From: JAMCRM01 sp041685075
GTDB taxonomy: Bacteria > Acidobacteriota > Terriglobia > Bryobacterales > Bryobacteraceae
Assembly: GCA_041685075.1 (NCBI GenBank)
Contig: JAWLGN010000009.1
Span: forward strand, 1 to 42,332
Reading direction: 5' to 3'
DNA length: 42,332 bases
The position numbers and the translations under genes are program-made. Below are positions 1 to 8,796 of this stretch, one piece after another; the first letter of the stretch is position 1; every line of letters starts with the position of its first letter. Below the pieces are notes generated by a model. It did no database searches, was not told where the DNA came from, and saw only the letters and a program-made list of their open reading frames with translations.

Positions 1-1180
1 CGCGCTTTGCATCGTCGTGTTTGTGGAAAGCCTCCCATACGGGCGATTGCTCGATGTTCCAGCGCGAGCCGCCCCCTACGGTGTAGCTCTCGATGTGCGG
101 GTTGGGGCTGGCGAAGAAACGCTCGAGCGCGCGGCGGGAGGAGTGCAGCGAGATGACCGCCATGGGGCGCCCGTCGGGATCGCGGTAGAACCAGCCCTTC
201 GCGGGGCTGCCCTTGAGCGCGGCGGGATACGGGGGCACCAGCGGCGGCGGCGCCTGGGTATCGTCGCTATGGGGACGGCGCACAATGCCGTCGATTTCGT
301 CGTCCAGCTCCCGCCTGCCCTGCGCCAGCCCTTCGGCCACGGCGGTGAAGAGGGCCTTCTTCTGCTCGTCGTTATTGAACCAGGGCAGGCGCGGGCGCAC
401 GTATAACCCCAGGTCGGCGGCCACCAGGAAGCGCTCGGCGTAGATGGTGTCGATGCCCTGCAACCGCGCGGCGCGCAGGGCGGCGTTGAAGCGCTCCAGT
501 TCCGCGAGCGCCGCGGCGCGCAGCCGCCGGACCTCGTCCGATTCCGGCACCTCCTCCGGGCGGGCCACCTGCCGCACTTCAAAGAACCGGTTGCGAATAA
601 CCGTGACGGTGTTCTGCGGCTCGGTGCGGGATGCCGAGGATGCCGATTCCGCTCCGGCGGCCAGCCGGAAGTTGTCCACGTGAAGCGTCCAGGGCAGCGG
701 AACGCGCTCGGCGGCCAGGGTGATGCGGCGGATCGCACCGAGATCGACGGCGCGGTCCCAGGAGGCCGCCTGAAGGTTCGCCAGCCGCACCTCTATGTGG
801 TTCCAGCCCTTGAGCAGGATGATTTTCGAGCGCGCCTCGAAGTAATCGGAGCGGTCCGCGCCATCGCGGTCGTGGAGACGCAGCGTCAGGGTGCGGATGC
901 CTTCATGGGTAGCATGGATGTCGAAGAGGAGCCGGTCGAAGTTGCGCCAGTCGGCGGGAAAGCCGGTGGCTGAGACTTCCGCTACGCCGCGTTCGAAGGT
1001 CAACCGCGCCGAGCGGGCGCCGTGAGTAGCAGGCCCCTCCGCTGGCGCCAGCGCCGGCGACCAGCGCATCCCGGCGGCGGGAGGTTCAAAATCGTCGAGC
1101 ACCAGCACGCGGCCCGGTTGGCACCAGGCGGAAACAGCGCCGAGCAGCACGGCAATCGAAACCCGGGTGAAGATCTTCAA
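1..1180 (-). CDS. Secreted protein with carbohydrate-binding-like N-terminal domain (3' end missing)
   Basis: About 393 codons are visible and the frame stays open to the left edge, so the C-terminus is missing. There is no ATG or GTG between the upstream in-frame stop and the body; TTG at 1180 is chosen because GAGG lies just upstream (TTG at 1192 is the alternative). The N-terminus is a signal peptide (KIFTRVSIAVLLGAVSAWC). Residues about 25-165 begin VLVLDDFEPP and contain a jelly-roll-like pattern (LLFDIHATHEG, TLRLHDRDG, WNHIEVRLANL, DNFRLAAG) as seen in CBM/CIA30-type sugar-binding modules. The rest (ERFLVAADLGLYVRPRLPWF, KGWFYRDPDGRPMAVISLHS) is not recognised; a secreted glycoside hydrolase is possible but unproven. 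A promoter sits upstream at 1217-1245. Confidence 0.6.
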   Translation of the reverse strand, partial: MKIFTRVSIAVLLGAVSAWCQPGRVLVLDDFEPPAAGMRWSPALAPAEGPATHGARSARLTFERGVAEVSATGFPADWRNFDRLLFDIHATHEGIRTLTLRLHDRDGADRSDYFEARSKIILLKGWNHIEVRLANLQAASWDRAVDLGAIRRITLAAERVPLPWTLHVDNFRLAAGAESASSASRTEPQNTVTVIRNRFFEVRQVARPEEVPESDEVRRLRAAALAELERFNAALRAARLQGIDTIYAERFLVAADLGLYVRPRLPWFNNDEQKKALFTAVAEGLAQGRRELDDEIDGIVRRPHSDDTQAPPPLVPPYPAALKGSPAKGWFYRDPDGRPMAVISLHSSRRALERFFASPNPHIESYTVGGGSRWNIEQSPVWEAFHKHDDAKR

Positions 1181-1216
1181 GCAGCCTCGCAATCCAAATG
1201 TGCGGTTACTGGAAAA

Positions 1217-1245
1217 ACATTAGCAATGCAGTATTCGCCTGTCAA
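1217..1245 (-). promoter_or_regulatory. Sigma70-type promoter for the left-edge secreted gene
   Basis: On the minus strand a perfect -35 hexamer TTGACA (1245-1240) is followed by exactly 17 nt and then TAATGT (1222-1217), which keeps the key T, A and final T of a -10 box. Transcription would start near 1210, about 30 nt before the TTG start codon. Position, spacing and orientation fit the gene at 1-1180. Not verified experimentally. Confidence 0.6.
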
Positions 1246-1326
1246 GCTTTAGAAGCGTGCGGAGAAATGACATCCGGCAGACGAACGGAATACTTCTTGC
1301 AGTCACTAGATAAAGAGGGTGAGCCG

Positions 1327-3309
1327 CTAGCGCAGCAGGCGGAAGGGGTTGCTGTAGTCGTCGGTCCACACCGGCGCCCGGCGGGTAGGACGCGTGGGGA
1401 GCGCGGCCGCGGCTATGGTTTCCTCCAGAACCGCATCGCCGGTTATCATCGCCCAGATGGCGCTGAAGGTGGTGCTGCCGTCACCCAGCGAATGCACCAC
1501 GTGGCTGGTCTTGCCGAAGGTGCCCGCCAGGGCGTTTACCACTGGAGCCAGGTCGATGTAGCGGTTGGTGAGGTGCACCGCCAGGGTACCTTCGGGCTTG
1601 AGGTGGCGGAAGTAAAGCTCGAAAGCCTCGCGGGTGAGCAGGTGCACCGGGATGGAGTCGCCCGAAAAAGCATCCACCACCAGCACGTCGAAGTTCTGGG
1701 GCGACTCGCGCTCGAGCGCCAGGCGTCCGTCGCCCAGCACCAGCTCGGTGCGCGCGGGACACTCCGCCAGGTAGCGGAAGTGACGGCGGGCGATCTCCAC
1801 CACCAGCGGATTAATTTCGTAGAAGCGAAAAATGTCGCCGGGGCGCCCGTAGGCGGCCAGCGTGCCGGGGCCCAGCCCGATGAGGCCCACCCGCCGGGGT
1901 TCGTCGCCGCCATGGTCGAGCGCCAGCGCCACGCCCGAGGCCGGCCCGTAGTAGGTGGTTGCGGTGCGGGTGCGCTCCGGCGCCACAAACTGCGAGCCGT
2001 GGATGATGGAGCCGTGGTAGAGCACGCGCAGCGCGTCGGGCCCCTTGCCTTCAGCCACCTGAACCGCGCCATAGAAGTTGCGCGCGCTCAGCGAAGCTTC
2101 CGACAGCGTCCCGCGTAGCCAGAGCGCCAGCCACAACGCCATCACCGCCACCACCGACAGCCGGACGAGGAGCGCTGTCCGGACGAATCCGTAAAGCAGC
2201 CGGATCTGGAGCAGAACGCACAGCACCAGGGCGATCTGCAATTCCAGGTAGGCATTCAGCAGGCGCGGTGCGGCCACCGCGACGAAGAAGCCGCCCAGCG
2301 CTCCCCCCAGCGCCACCATGAGGTAGAAAGAGGTGAGCTGTTCCGGCTCCGGCTTGCGCCGCGCCAGTTCGCCGTGGCAGAACATGGAGAGGAGGAACAG
2401 CCCGGCCAGCAGGAGCAGCACCGTCCACTGGAGCGGCATGTTCCATTGCCTCGCCACCCCCACCGACATCGCCAACACGCCTGCGGGCGCCAGCAGGCGA
2501 AAGGCGCCGCGGCGGTACCAACCCTCGCGCTCGAAACACAGGACCAGGGTCAGCAGGTAGAGCGACAGCGGCAGAATCCAGATGAACGGGATGGGCGCGA
2601 CGGATTGGCTGACCTGGTTGGCGGTGCCAAGCCACAGCGCCGATGGGCAGGCGGCCAGCGTCATCCACAGCAGGCAGGAGCGCCACGGCGCCCGGTGCCG
2701 CTTGAGGGCGGGCTGCTTGCGCCCCAGGGCGGCCAGCGCCGAAGCGCCGCACAGCAGGGCGAAGCCGGCGTACGCCGCGGACCAGATGGCCAGTTGCGTG
2801 CGCAGCCGGAGGGCCGGTTCGATCACCACCGGGTAGGCCAACAGCGCGGCCAGGGAGGCGAAATTGGAGACCGCGTACAGGCGGTACGGCGAGCCGCCGC
2901 TTTCCCGCGCGTACCAGCTCTGCAACAGCGGACTGGTTGTGGAGAGCAGGAAGTACGGCAGCCCCACGGTGGCCGCAAGCAGCAGCAGGATGTCCGTACC
3001 CGGGGCCGAGGGGTCCGCCGGTTTCCATCGCGACGCGGGGATCACCGGCAGCAGCGCGAGGCTCACCGCCAGCAGGGCTGCGTGCAGCACCGCCTGCCCG
3101 CGCGCGGGCAGCCGCACCACCTGGTGCGCGTACCAGTAGCCCGCCAGCAGCAGCACCTGGAAGAACAGCATGGACATGGTCCATACGCCCGCCGAGCCGC
3201 CGAACCAGGGCAGGATGGTGCGGGCCATCATGGGCTGCACCAGGAAGAGCAGCAGCGCGCCCGCAAAGATCGTCGAACCGTAGAGCGCGCGCCGCCAATG
3301 GATGGCCAT
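1327..3309 (-). CDS. Membrane-fused spermidine synthase-like protein
   Basis: A 660-residue protein. The N-terminal two thirds is a run of about ten hydrophobic segments beginning YGSTIFAGALLLFLVQPMMA, the usual start of the 'fused MFS/spermidine synthase' family. The C-terminal third is a spermidine synthase/methyltransferase-fold domain: a glycine-rich nucleotide loop (LIGLGPGTLAAYG, about residues 470-482), an acidic FYEINPLVVEIA strand, GDGRLALE, and VVDAFSGDSIPVHLLT near residue 545. Members probably act on a polyamine-like or SAM-derived substrate at the membrane, but substrates are mostly unknown. ATG at 3309 is chosen because GGAGAG lies 7 nt upstream; the frame is open a further 21 codons to a TTG at 3372. 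It stands alone, divergent from the permease at 3500. Confidence 0.85.
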   Translation of the reverse strand: MAIHWRRALYGSTIFAGALLLFLVQPMMARTILPWFGGSAGVWTMSMLFFQVLLLAGYWYAHQVVRLPARGQAVLHAALLAVSLALLPVIPASRWKPADPSAPGTDILLLLAATVGLPYFLLSTTSPLLQSWYARESGGSPYRLYAVSNFASLAALLAYPVVIEPALRLRTQLAIWSAAYAGFALLCGASALAALGRKQPALKRHRAPWRSCLLWMTLAACPSALWLGTANQVSQSVAPIPFIWILPLSLYLLTLVLCFEREGWYRRGAFRLLAPAGVLAMSVGVARQWNMPLQWTVLLLLAGLFLLSMFCHGELARRKPEPEQLTSFYLMVALGGALGGFFVAVAAPRLLNAYLELQIALVLCVLLQIRLLYGFVRTALLVRLSVVAVMALWLALWLRGTLSEASLSARNFYGAVQVAEGKGPDALRVLYHGSIIHGSQFVAPERTRTATTYYGPASGVALALDHGGDEPRRVGLIGLGPGTLAAYGRPGDIFRFYEINPLVVEIARRHFRYLAECPARTELVLGDGRLALERESPQNFDVLVVDAFSGDSIPVHLLTREAFELYFRHLKPEGTLAVHLTNRYIDLAPVVNALAGTFGKTSHVVHSLGDGSTTFSAIWAMITGDAVLEETIAAAALPTRPTRRAPVWTDDYSNPFRLLR

Positions 3310-3499
3310 CGCGTTTCTCTCCGCTCCGGGCGCCGCCGCGCGCCCGCGTGATCCTCCGCACGGCCTCGCCAAGCGCCGGCGGGAGCCTAGTAGTCTATCA
3401 CCAGCGTGTTACAAAGTCCCTGGTGTGTCCGGCCATTTCAGGCGCGTCAGGGTGAACTGCTAGCATGGAAGCCTGAACAAGACACCATCGCTCGCGCGC

Positions 3500-4786
3500 A
3501 TGCTGGGGCTCCGGGACCTGGTGCTGTTCAATATCGCGGCCGTGGCGGGCATCCGCTGGCTGGCGGCGGCGGCGTACGCGGGGCCGGGATCCATCACCCT
3601 CTGGGTGCTGGCAGCGGCGTTCTTCTTCGTCCCATCGGCGCTCGCGGTGGCGGCGCTTTCCCGCCGCTTTCCCGAGCAAGGCGGCATATACGTCTGGACG
3701 CGCCGCGGCTACGGCGAATGGCACGGCTTCCTGTGCGGCTGGTGCTACTGGCTGAGCAACCTGTTCTACTTCCCCAACCTGTTGGTCGCGGGGGTTACGA
3801 TGGCGGGCTACAGCCTGGGACTGGGGGAGAGCAAGGCTTACGTCCTGGGAGTCTCGCTGGCGATCCTGTGGCTCGCCCTGGGAGCCAACGTAGTGGGGCT
3901 GGGGGTGGGCAAGTGGGTGAACAACGCGGGCGCGCTGGCCACCTACGGGGCGGGTCTGCTGATCGTCGTGGCGGGCCTGGCGGCGTGGTGGCGCAGCGGC
4001 CCGGCCACCGCTATCGACATCGCGCCGGGGTGGGACCTCGGGAAGCTGAACTTCTGGTCCCAGATCGCCTTCGCCTTCGGAGGGCTGGAGTTGGGGGCGG
4101 TGATGGGCGGGGAAATCCGCAACCCCGGCCGCACGCTGCCGCGCGCCGCGTGGATCTCCGGCGGCGCCATCGCGGCTTTCTACATCCTGGGCACCCTGGC
4201 GCTGCTGGTACTGGTGCCGTGGCGGGAGATCAGCCCCATCACGGGGTTGGTGCAGGCCGGCGAAGCGGCCGGCATGCGCGGCGGGGCGCCTTGGCTGGGG
4301 GCGCTGCTCGTCGGGCTGGTGCTGGCGGGGGTGGCGGGGCAACTCGGCGCCTGGATTGGCGGCAGCGCCCGCCTGCCCTACGTCATCGGGCTGGACCGCT
4401 ATTTGCCCGCGGCCTTTGCCCGCCTGCACCCGCGCTGGCGCACCCCCTGGATCAGCATCCTGGCACAGGGCGGCGCCTGCACCGTGCTGCTGCTGGCGCT
4501 GCAGGCCGGGGCCGACCTGCGCACCGCCTACCAGTTGCTGGTGGACATGACGGTGATCACCTATTTCATCCCGTTTCTCTACCTGTTCGGCACGGCTCGC
4601 AAGTGCGGCCTGCGGTGGAGCGCCGTGGCGGGCCTGGCGGTGACGGCGCTGGCCATCGCCCTTTCGGCGGTGCCGCCGGAGGGTTCCGGACCCGCGTGGC
4701 TGTTCTGGCTGAAGCTGGCCGGCGGCTGCGCCGTGTTGATTGGAGCCGGTAGAATGGTCTTTATCACCGCCAGGACACGCGCATGA
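3500..4786 (+). CDS. APC-family amino acid permease
   Basis: A 428-residue integral membrane protein with about 12 hydrophobic segments. The start LGLRDLVLFNIAAVAGIRWL and the nearby block RRFPEQGGIYVWTRRGYGEW are typical of amino acid-polyamine-organocation (APC) transporters, the first giving the unwound substrate-binding helix 1. Predicted role: proton-coupled import of an amino acid across the inner membrane. ATG at 3500 is the first canonical start, but homologues usually have several residues before LGLRDL; an in-frame CTG at 3473 would supply these and no ATG/GTG/TTG lies between it and the upstream stop. The stop overlaps the ATG of the D-aminoacylase-like gene (ATGA), so the two are probably co-translated and the substrate may be a (D-)amino acid. 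Confidence 0.85.
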   Translation: MLGLRDLVLFNIAAVAGIRWLAAAAYAGPGSITLWVLAAAFFFVPSALAVAALSRRFPEQGGIYVWTRRGYGEWHGFLCGWCYWLSNLFYFPNLLVAGVTMAGYSLGLGESKAYVLGVSLAILWLALGANVVGLGVGKWVNNAGALATYGAGLLIVVAGLAAWWRSGPATAIDIAPGWDLGKLNFWSQIAFAFGGLELGAVMGGEIRNPGRTLPRAAWISGGAIAAFYILGTLALLVLVPWREISPITGLVQAGEAAGMRGGAPWLGALLVGLVLAGVAGQLGAWIGGSARLPYVIGLDRYLPAAFARLHPRWRTPWISILAQGGACTVLLLALQAGADLRTAYQLLVDMTVITYFIPFLYLFGTARKCGLRWSAVAGLAVTALAIALSAVPPEGSGPAWLFWLKLAGGCAVLIGAGRMVFITARTRA

Positions 4787-6342
4787 TGGCCAAACTCCTG
4801 CTCCCGCTTTTCTGCCTGGTTTCGCTGCTGCCCGCGGCCGGGTACGACCTCATTATTCGTAATGCCCGCGTTGTCGATGGTTCAGGCAATCCCTGGTTCC
4901 GCGCCGACGTGGGGATTCGAGGCGGGCGCATCGCCACCGTTGGCCGGATACCCGCGGATGCCGGCGCCGCCCGCACCATCGACGCACGCGGGCGCGTCGT
5001 GGCGCCCGGTTTCATCGACGTCCATACTCACGTCGAAAGCGGCGTGCTAAAGACACCCCGCGGGGACAACTACGTCATGGACGGGGTTACCACGGTGGTG
5101 ACGGGCAATTGCGGCGGCTCCTGGGACGACATCGGCAAGGCGCTGGCGCGGCTGGAAGAGACGGGCTTGGGATTGAACGTGGCGACGCTGGTGGGCCACG
5201 GCACCGTACGGCGGCTGGTAATGGGTACGGCCAACCGGCAGGCCACCCCGGAGGAGATCGCCCGCATGCGCGAGCTGGTGGACAAGGCCATGCGGGAGGG
5301 CGCGGTGGGGCTTTCCACCGGCCTGATCTATATCCCCGGCACCTACGCTTCGAGCGACGAGGTCGTCGAGCTGGCCAAGGCGGCCGCCCGCTACGGTGGA
5401 GTCTATGCCAGCCACATCCGCGACGAAGGCGCGCAGGTGATCGAGGCCATTGAAGAGGCCGTGCGGGTGGGCCGCGAAGCCGGCATGCCCGTTCAGATCT
5501 CGCACTTCAAGATCGACAACCGCCGCCTGTGGGGCATGAGCGAGAAGACCCTGGCGCTGGTGGAGCGCTGCCGCCGCGAAGGCGTGGACGTGGTGGTGGA
5601 TCAGTACCCCTACGACCGCTCCAGCACCAATCTCGGGATCACGCTGCCAAGCTGGGCGCATGCCGGCGGCAAGCTGAAGGAGCGGCTGGCCGATCCGGCA
5701 ACGCGCGCCAAGATCGCCGGCGAGATGGAAGCCATGCTGAAAGCGCTGGGCCACCCGGACTACTCGTATGCCATGGTGGCGCGCTGCAATTGGGACGAGT
5801 CCCTCGAAGGCAAGACCATCAGCGAGATCAGCCGCGCAAAACGCGGAGCTACGCTGCGGGACGAGATCGAAACCATTCTCGAGATCCTCGAACGCGGCGG
5901 CGCCCAGATGATCTACCGCTCTATGTCGATGGAGGACGTGGAGCGCATCCTGCGCCACCCCTTCACCGCGGTGGCGAGCGACGGCGGCATCCAGCAGATG
6001 GGCATGGGAATGCCCCACCCGCGCTCCTACGGCAGCCGGGCGCGGGTGCTGGCGGAGTTTGTGCGGCGCCGCAACCTCCTCACCCTCGAAGACGCCGTGC
6101 GCAAGATGACTTCCCTGCCCGCCCGCACCTTCGGCTTCCGCGACCGCGGCGCGGTACGGGAAGGCTACTGGGCGGACCTGCTGCTGTTCGATCCCGCGCG
6201 CGTCCAGGATAAGGCCACCTTCGAGCAGCCGCACCAGTTCAGCGAAGGTTTCGACTACGTTCTGGTGAACGGCCGCGCGGTTGTCGAAGAGGGAAAACTC
6301 ACGATGGAACGGCCGGGCAAAGTACTCCGGCATCGGCAATGA
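4783..6342 (+). CDS. Secreted N-acyl-D-amino-acid deacylase (D-aminoacylase family)
   Basis: A 519-residue amidohydrolase with an N-terminal signal peptide (residues 1-20), so the enzyme is probably periplasmic. The core starts YDLIIRNARVVDGSGNPWFR. Metal-site motifs are present: HTH at 81-83, the Cys of TGNCGG at 110 (the cysteine metal ligand of D-aminoacylases), ASHIRDEG (His211), ISHFKID (His241) and a late VASDGG Asp. The family hydrolyses N-acyl-D-amino acids to carboxylate and D-amino acid, or related dipeptide/amide substrates. The ATG overlaps the permease stop and its own stop overlaps the ABC-F start, both as ATGA. Together with the upstream permease this suggests periplasmic release and uptake of an amino acid; the exact substrate is inference. 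Confidence 0.88.
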   Translation: MMAKLLLPLFCLVSLLPAAGYDLIIRNARVVDGSGNPWFRADVGIRGGRIATVGRIPADAGAARTIDARGRVVAPGFIDVHTHVESGVLKTPRGDNYVMDGVTTVVTGNCGGSWDDIGKALARLEETGLGLNVATLVGHGTVRRLVMGTANRQATPEEIARMRELVDKAMREGAVGLSTGLIYIPGTYASSDEVVELAKAAARYGGVYASHIRDEGAQVIEAIEEAVRVGREAGMPVQISHFKIDNRRLWGMSEKTLALVERCRREGVDVVVDQYPYDRSSTNLGITLPSWAHAGGKLKERLADPATRAKIAGEMEAMLKALGHPDYSYAMVARCNWDESLEGKTISEISRAKRGATLRDEIETILEILERGGAQMIYRSMSMEDVERILRHPFTAVASDGGIQQMGMGMPHPRSYGSRARVLAEFVRRRNLLTLEDAVRKMTSLPARTFGFRDRGAVREGYWADLLLFDPARVQDKATFEQPHQFSEGFDYVLVNGRAVVEEGKLTMERPGKVLRHRQ

Positions 6343-8261
6343 TTCAACTCACGGGGGCCGCGAAACAGTTCGGGCCCAAGGTTCTGTTTGAAAACGTAGA
6401 CTGGCTGGTAACGCCCAACGACCGCGTTGGCATCGTGGGCGCGAACGGTACGGGAAAATCCACCGTGCTGAAGGTGCTGGCCGGGATAGACGGCCTCGAC
6501 GCCGGCAACATCACCACCCAGAAGGGCGTCACCATAGGCTACCTGCCGCAGGAGGGGTTGACGCTCTCCGGACGCACGGTCTTCGCCGAGTGCCTGGGGG
6601 TCTTCGAGGATCTGCTTTCGCTCGGCGCCGAGCAGGAGGAACTGGCCCGGCGAATGGCCGAACTGGACCCGGCCGGGCCCGAGTACGCCCGCGTGGCCGA
6701 GCGCTTCCACCGCGTGGAGAACGAGTTTCGCGCGCGCGACGGCTTCACCGTCGAGTCGCAGGTGGGGATCGTGCTCTCCGGCCTGGGATTCCCCCAGCGC
6801 GACTGGAAGCGCCGCACCGAGGAGTTCTCCGGCGGCTGGCAGATGCGCATCGCGCTGGCGAAACTACTGCTTCAGAAACCCAACCTGCTGCTGCTAGATG
6901 AGCCCACTAACCACCTCGACCTCGAAGCCCGCAACTGGCTGGAAGAGTATCTCGCCCAGTACCCCCATGCCGTCGTGCTGGTATCCCACGATCGCTACTT
7001 CCTGGACGTGACGGTCAAAAAGATCGCCGAACTGTGGAACAGGAACCTGCACTTCTACACCGGCGGATATACCCGCTACGAGCAGCAGAAAGCCGAGCGC
7101 CTGGCGCAACTCGAGGCGGCCTACAAGAATCAGCAGGACCGCATACGGCAACTGGAAGCTTTCATCGACCGCTTCCGCTACCAGGCCACCAAGGCCCGGC
7201 AGGTGCAGAGCCGCATCAAGGAACTGGAGAAGATCGAGCGCATCGAGATCCCGCCCGAAGAGAAAACCATTCACTTCAGCTTCCCGCAGCCCAAGCCGAG
7301 CGGGCGCATTGTGGCCGAGTTCCAAGAAGTCGCCAAGAGCTACGGCGATCACCAGGTTTTCTCCGGCGCCAGCTTCATGATCGAACGCGGCGACCGCGTG
7401 GCGCTGGTCGGGGTGAACGGCGCGGGTAAATCGACCCTCATCAAAATCCTTGCCGGGCAGGAAGGCGTCACCGAGGGAGAGTACATCCTGGGGCACAACG
7501 CACAGCCGGACTATTTCGCCCAGGATCAATACAAGGAGCTGGACGGTTCGGCGCGGCTGCTCGACGACCTGGGCGCCGTGGCCCCGCGCGCTACCGAACA
7601 GCAGTTGCGGACCGTGCTGGGTTGCTTCCTGTTCTCCGCAGATGACGTGTTCAAGACCATCGGGGTGCTCTCCGGCGGCGAGCGCAACCGCTATGCCCTG
7701 GCCCGCATGCTCATGATGCCGGGGAACTTCCTGCTGCTCGACGAGCCTACCAACCACCTCGACCTGCGCGCCAAGGACGTGCTGCTCGAGGCGCTCCAGG
7801 AGTTCACCGGGACCGTGGTCTTCGTCTCCCACGACCGCTATTTCATCGACCGGCTGGCTACCCGGGTTTTCGAGGTAGCCGATGGCGCCATCACCGTCTA
7901 CCCGGGCAACTACGAGGATTACCTGTGGCGCAAAAAGGCCGCCGTTGAAGCCAGTGCATCCTCCGATGAGCCGCAAGCCCCCGTGGCCGAAGAAATTGCC
8001 GAGGAAATCCAGAAAGCGGTTGAAGTAAAGCGAATTAACCCCATCAAACTGCGCAAGATGCAGGAGAGACAGGAGGAGATCGAGGAGGAGGTGGCGCGGT
8101 TGGAAGCGGAAATCGCCAGCTACGAAGCCTCGCTCGCCGAGTTCAAGAGCGCCGAGGAGACCGTTCGCACGATGGAACTGCTGGCCGCCTGCCGCGCCGA
8201 ACTCGAGCGCCGCCTCGCCGAGTGGGAAGAGGTTTCCAGCACCCTCGAAGAGCATTTATAG
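6339..8261 (+). CDS. ABC-F family ATPase
   Basis: A 640-residue soluble protein with two ABC ATPase domains and no membrane segments. Domain 1 has Walker A GANGTGKST (residues 34-42), signature FSGGWQMR near 162 and Walker B DEPTNHLDL near 187. A charged helical linker (about 248-305) follows, then domain 2 with GVNGAGKST near 358, LSGGERNR near 443 and a second DEPTNHLDL near 467. The C-terminus (about 570-640) is a Glu/Arg-rich coiled coil. ABC-F proteins bind the ribosomal E site and relieve stalls or affect antibiotic sensitivity; they are not transporters. It is coupled to the deacylase by an ATGA overlap, which may only be positional. The specific subfamily cannot be told by eye. Confidence 0.92.
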   Translation: MIQLTGAAKQFGPKVLFENVDWLVTPNDRVGIVGANGTGKSTVLKVLAGIDGLDAGNITTQKGVTIGYLPQEGLTLSGRTVFAECLGVFEDLLSLGAEQEELARRMAELDPAGPEYARVAERFHRVENEFRARDGFTVESQVGIVLSGLGFPQRDWKRRTEEFSGGWQMRIALAKLLLQKPNLLLLDEPTNHLDLEARNWLEEYLAQYPHAVVLVSHDRYFLDVTVKKIAELWNRNLHFYTGGYTRYEQQKAERLAQLEAAYKNQQDRIRQLEAFIDRFRYQATKARQVQSRIKELEKIERIEIPPEEKTIHFSFPQPKPSGRIVAEFQEVAKSYGDHQVFSGASFMIERGDRVALVGVNGAGKSTLIKILAGQEGVTEGEYILGHNAQPDYFAQDQYKELDGSARLLDDLGAVAPRATEQQLRTVLGCFLFSADDVFKTIGVLSGGERNRYALARMLMMPGNFLLLDEPTNHLDLRAKDVLLEALQEFTGTVVFVSHDRYFIDRLATRVFEVADGAITVYPGNYEDYLWRKKAAVEASASSDEPQAPVAEEIAEEIQKAVEVKRINPIKLRKMQERQEEIEEEVARLEAEIASYEASLAEFKSAEETVRTMELLAACRAELERRLAEWEEVSSTLEEHL

Positions 8262-8286
8262 ATTGGCCGCCCTACCGGTTGAGTCC

Positions 8287-8292
8287 TACAAT
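8287..8292 (+). promoter_or_regulatory. Possible -10 element upstream of the RsbRD-N-like gene
   Basis: TACAAT (5 of 6 matches to TATAAT) lies 18 nt downstream of a weak -35 candidate TTGGCC (8263-8268), in the 48-nt gap between the ABC-F gene and the small gene at 8310. The implied start site would leave a very short leader that still includes the ribosome binding site. Weak support. Confidence 0.3.
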
Positions 8293-8309
8293 AACGGTGG
8301 GAGGATGCC

Positions 8310-8786
8310 ATGCTGTCAGGCAGACTCGTTCGCCTGATCGAGTCGAATTGGGATGCCATAACCACCGCCGCTTTGAACCAGATCCGCAGTGAGCCACGCA
8401 TGACCCACATCAGTGCCCTGCCCGATGCCGAGTTGCACGAATGGGCCGAGCACATCCAGCAACATCTCAGCGACTGGCTCCTGGAAGGCAAGACCCGGGA
8501 ACTCGCGAGCCACTACGAGGCGCTCGGTGAAACCCGCTACGAGGAGGCGGTGCCGCTGGCCGAAACCGTGCGGGCACTCGCCACTTTGAAGGCTACCATC
8601 TTCGACTTCGTCCGGCAGCGGGATATGGGGCCCTCCACCACCGAAGTGTACGCGGAGATGGAACTCCACATCCGGCTGGGCCGGTACTTCGATTTCCTCG
8701 TTTGCCACCTGGTGGCGGGCTATGAACGGGCCATGCGCCGGGCGGCAGAGCTGAACATAGCCCTCGAGGGGCCCGCATCGCGCTGA
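8310..8786 (+). CDS. RsbRD N-terminal domain-like protein
   Basis: A 158-residue soluble, all-helical protein. The pattern LVRLIESNWDAITTAALNQIRSEP at the start, later YEEAVPLAETVRALATLKATIF and a final helix LVCHLVAGYERAM resembles the globin-like N-terminal domain of RsbR/RsbRD stress-response regulators. No STAS or sensor domain follows, so this is a stand-alone domain. If the assignment is right it would act in partner-switching or sensing rather than catalysis. Start: ATG at 8310 is preceded by GGGAGG five nt upstream, a strong ribosome binding site. It converges with the hydrolase gene, the two stops being about 10 nt apart. Assignment is from overall pattern, not a catalytic motif. Confidence 0.6.
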   Translation: MLSGRLVRLIESNWDAITTAALNQIRSEPRMTHISALPDAELHEWAEHIQQHLSDWLLEGKTRELASHYEALGETRYEEAVPLAETVRALATLKATIFDFVRQRDMGPSTTEVYAEMELHIRLGRYFDFLVCHLVAGYERAMRRAAELNIALEGPASR

Positions 8787-8796
8787 GCGGAACTGC

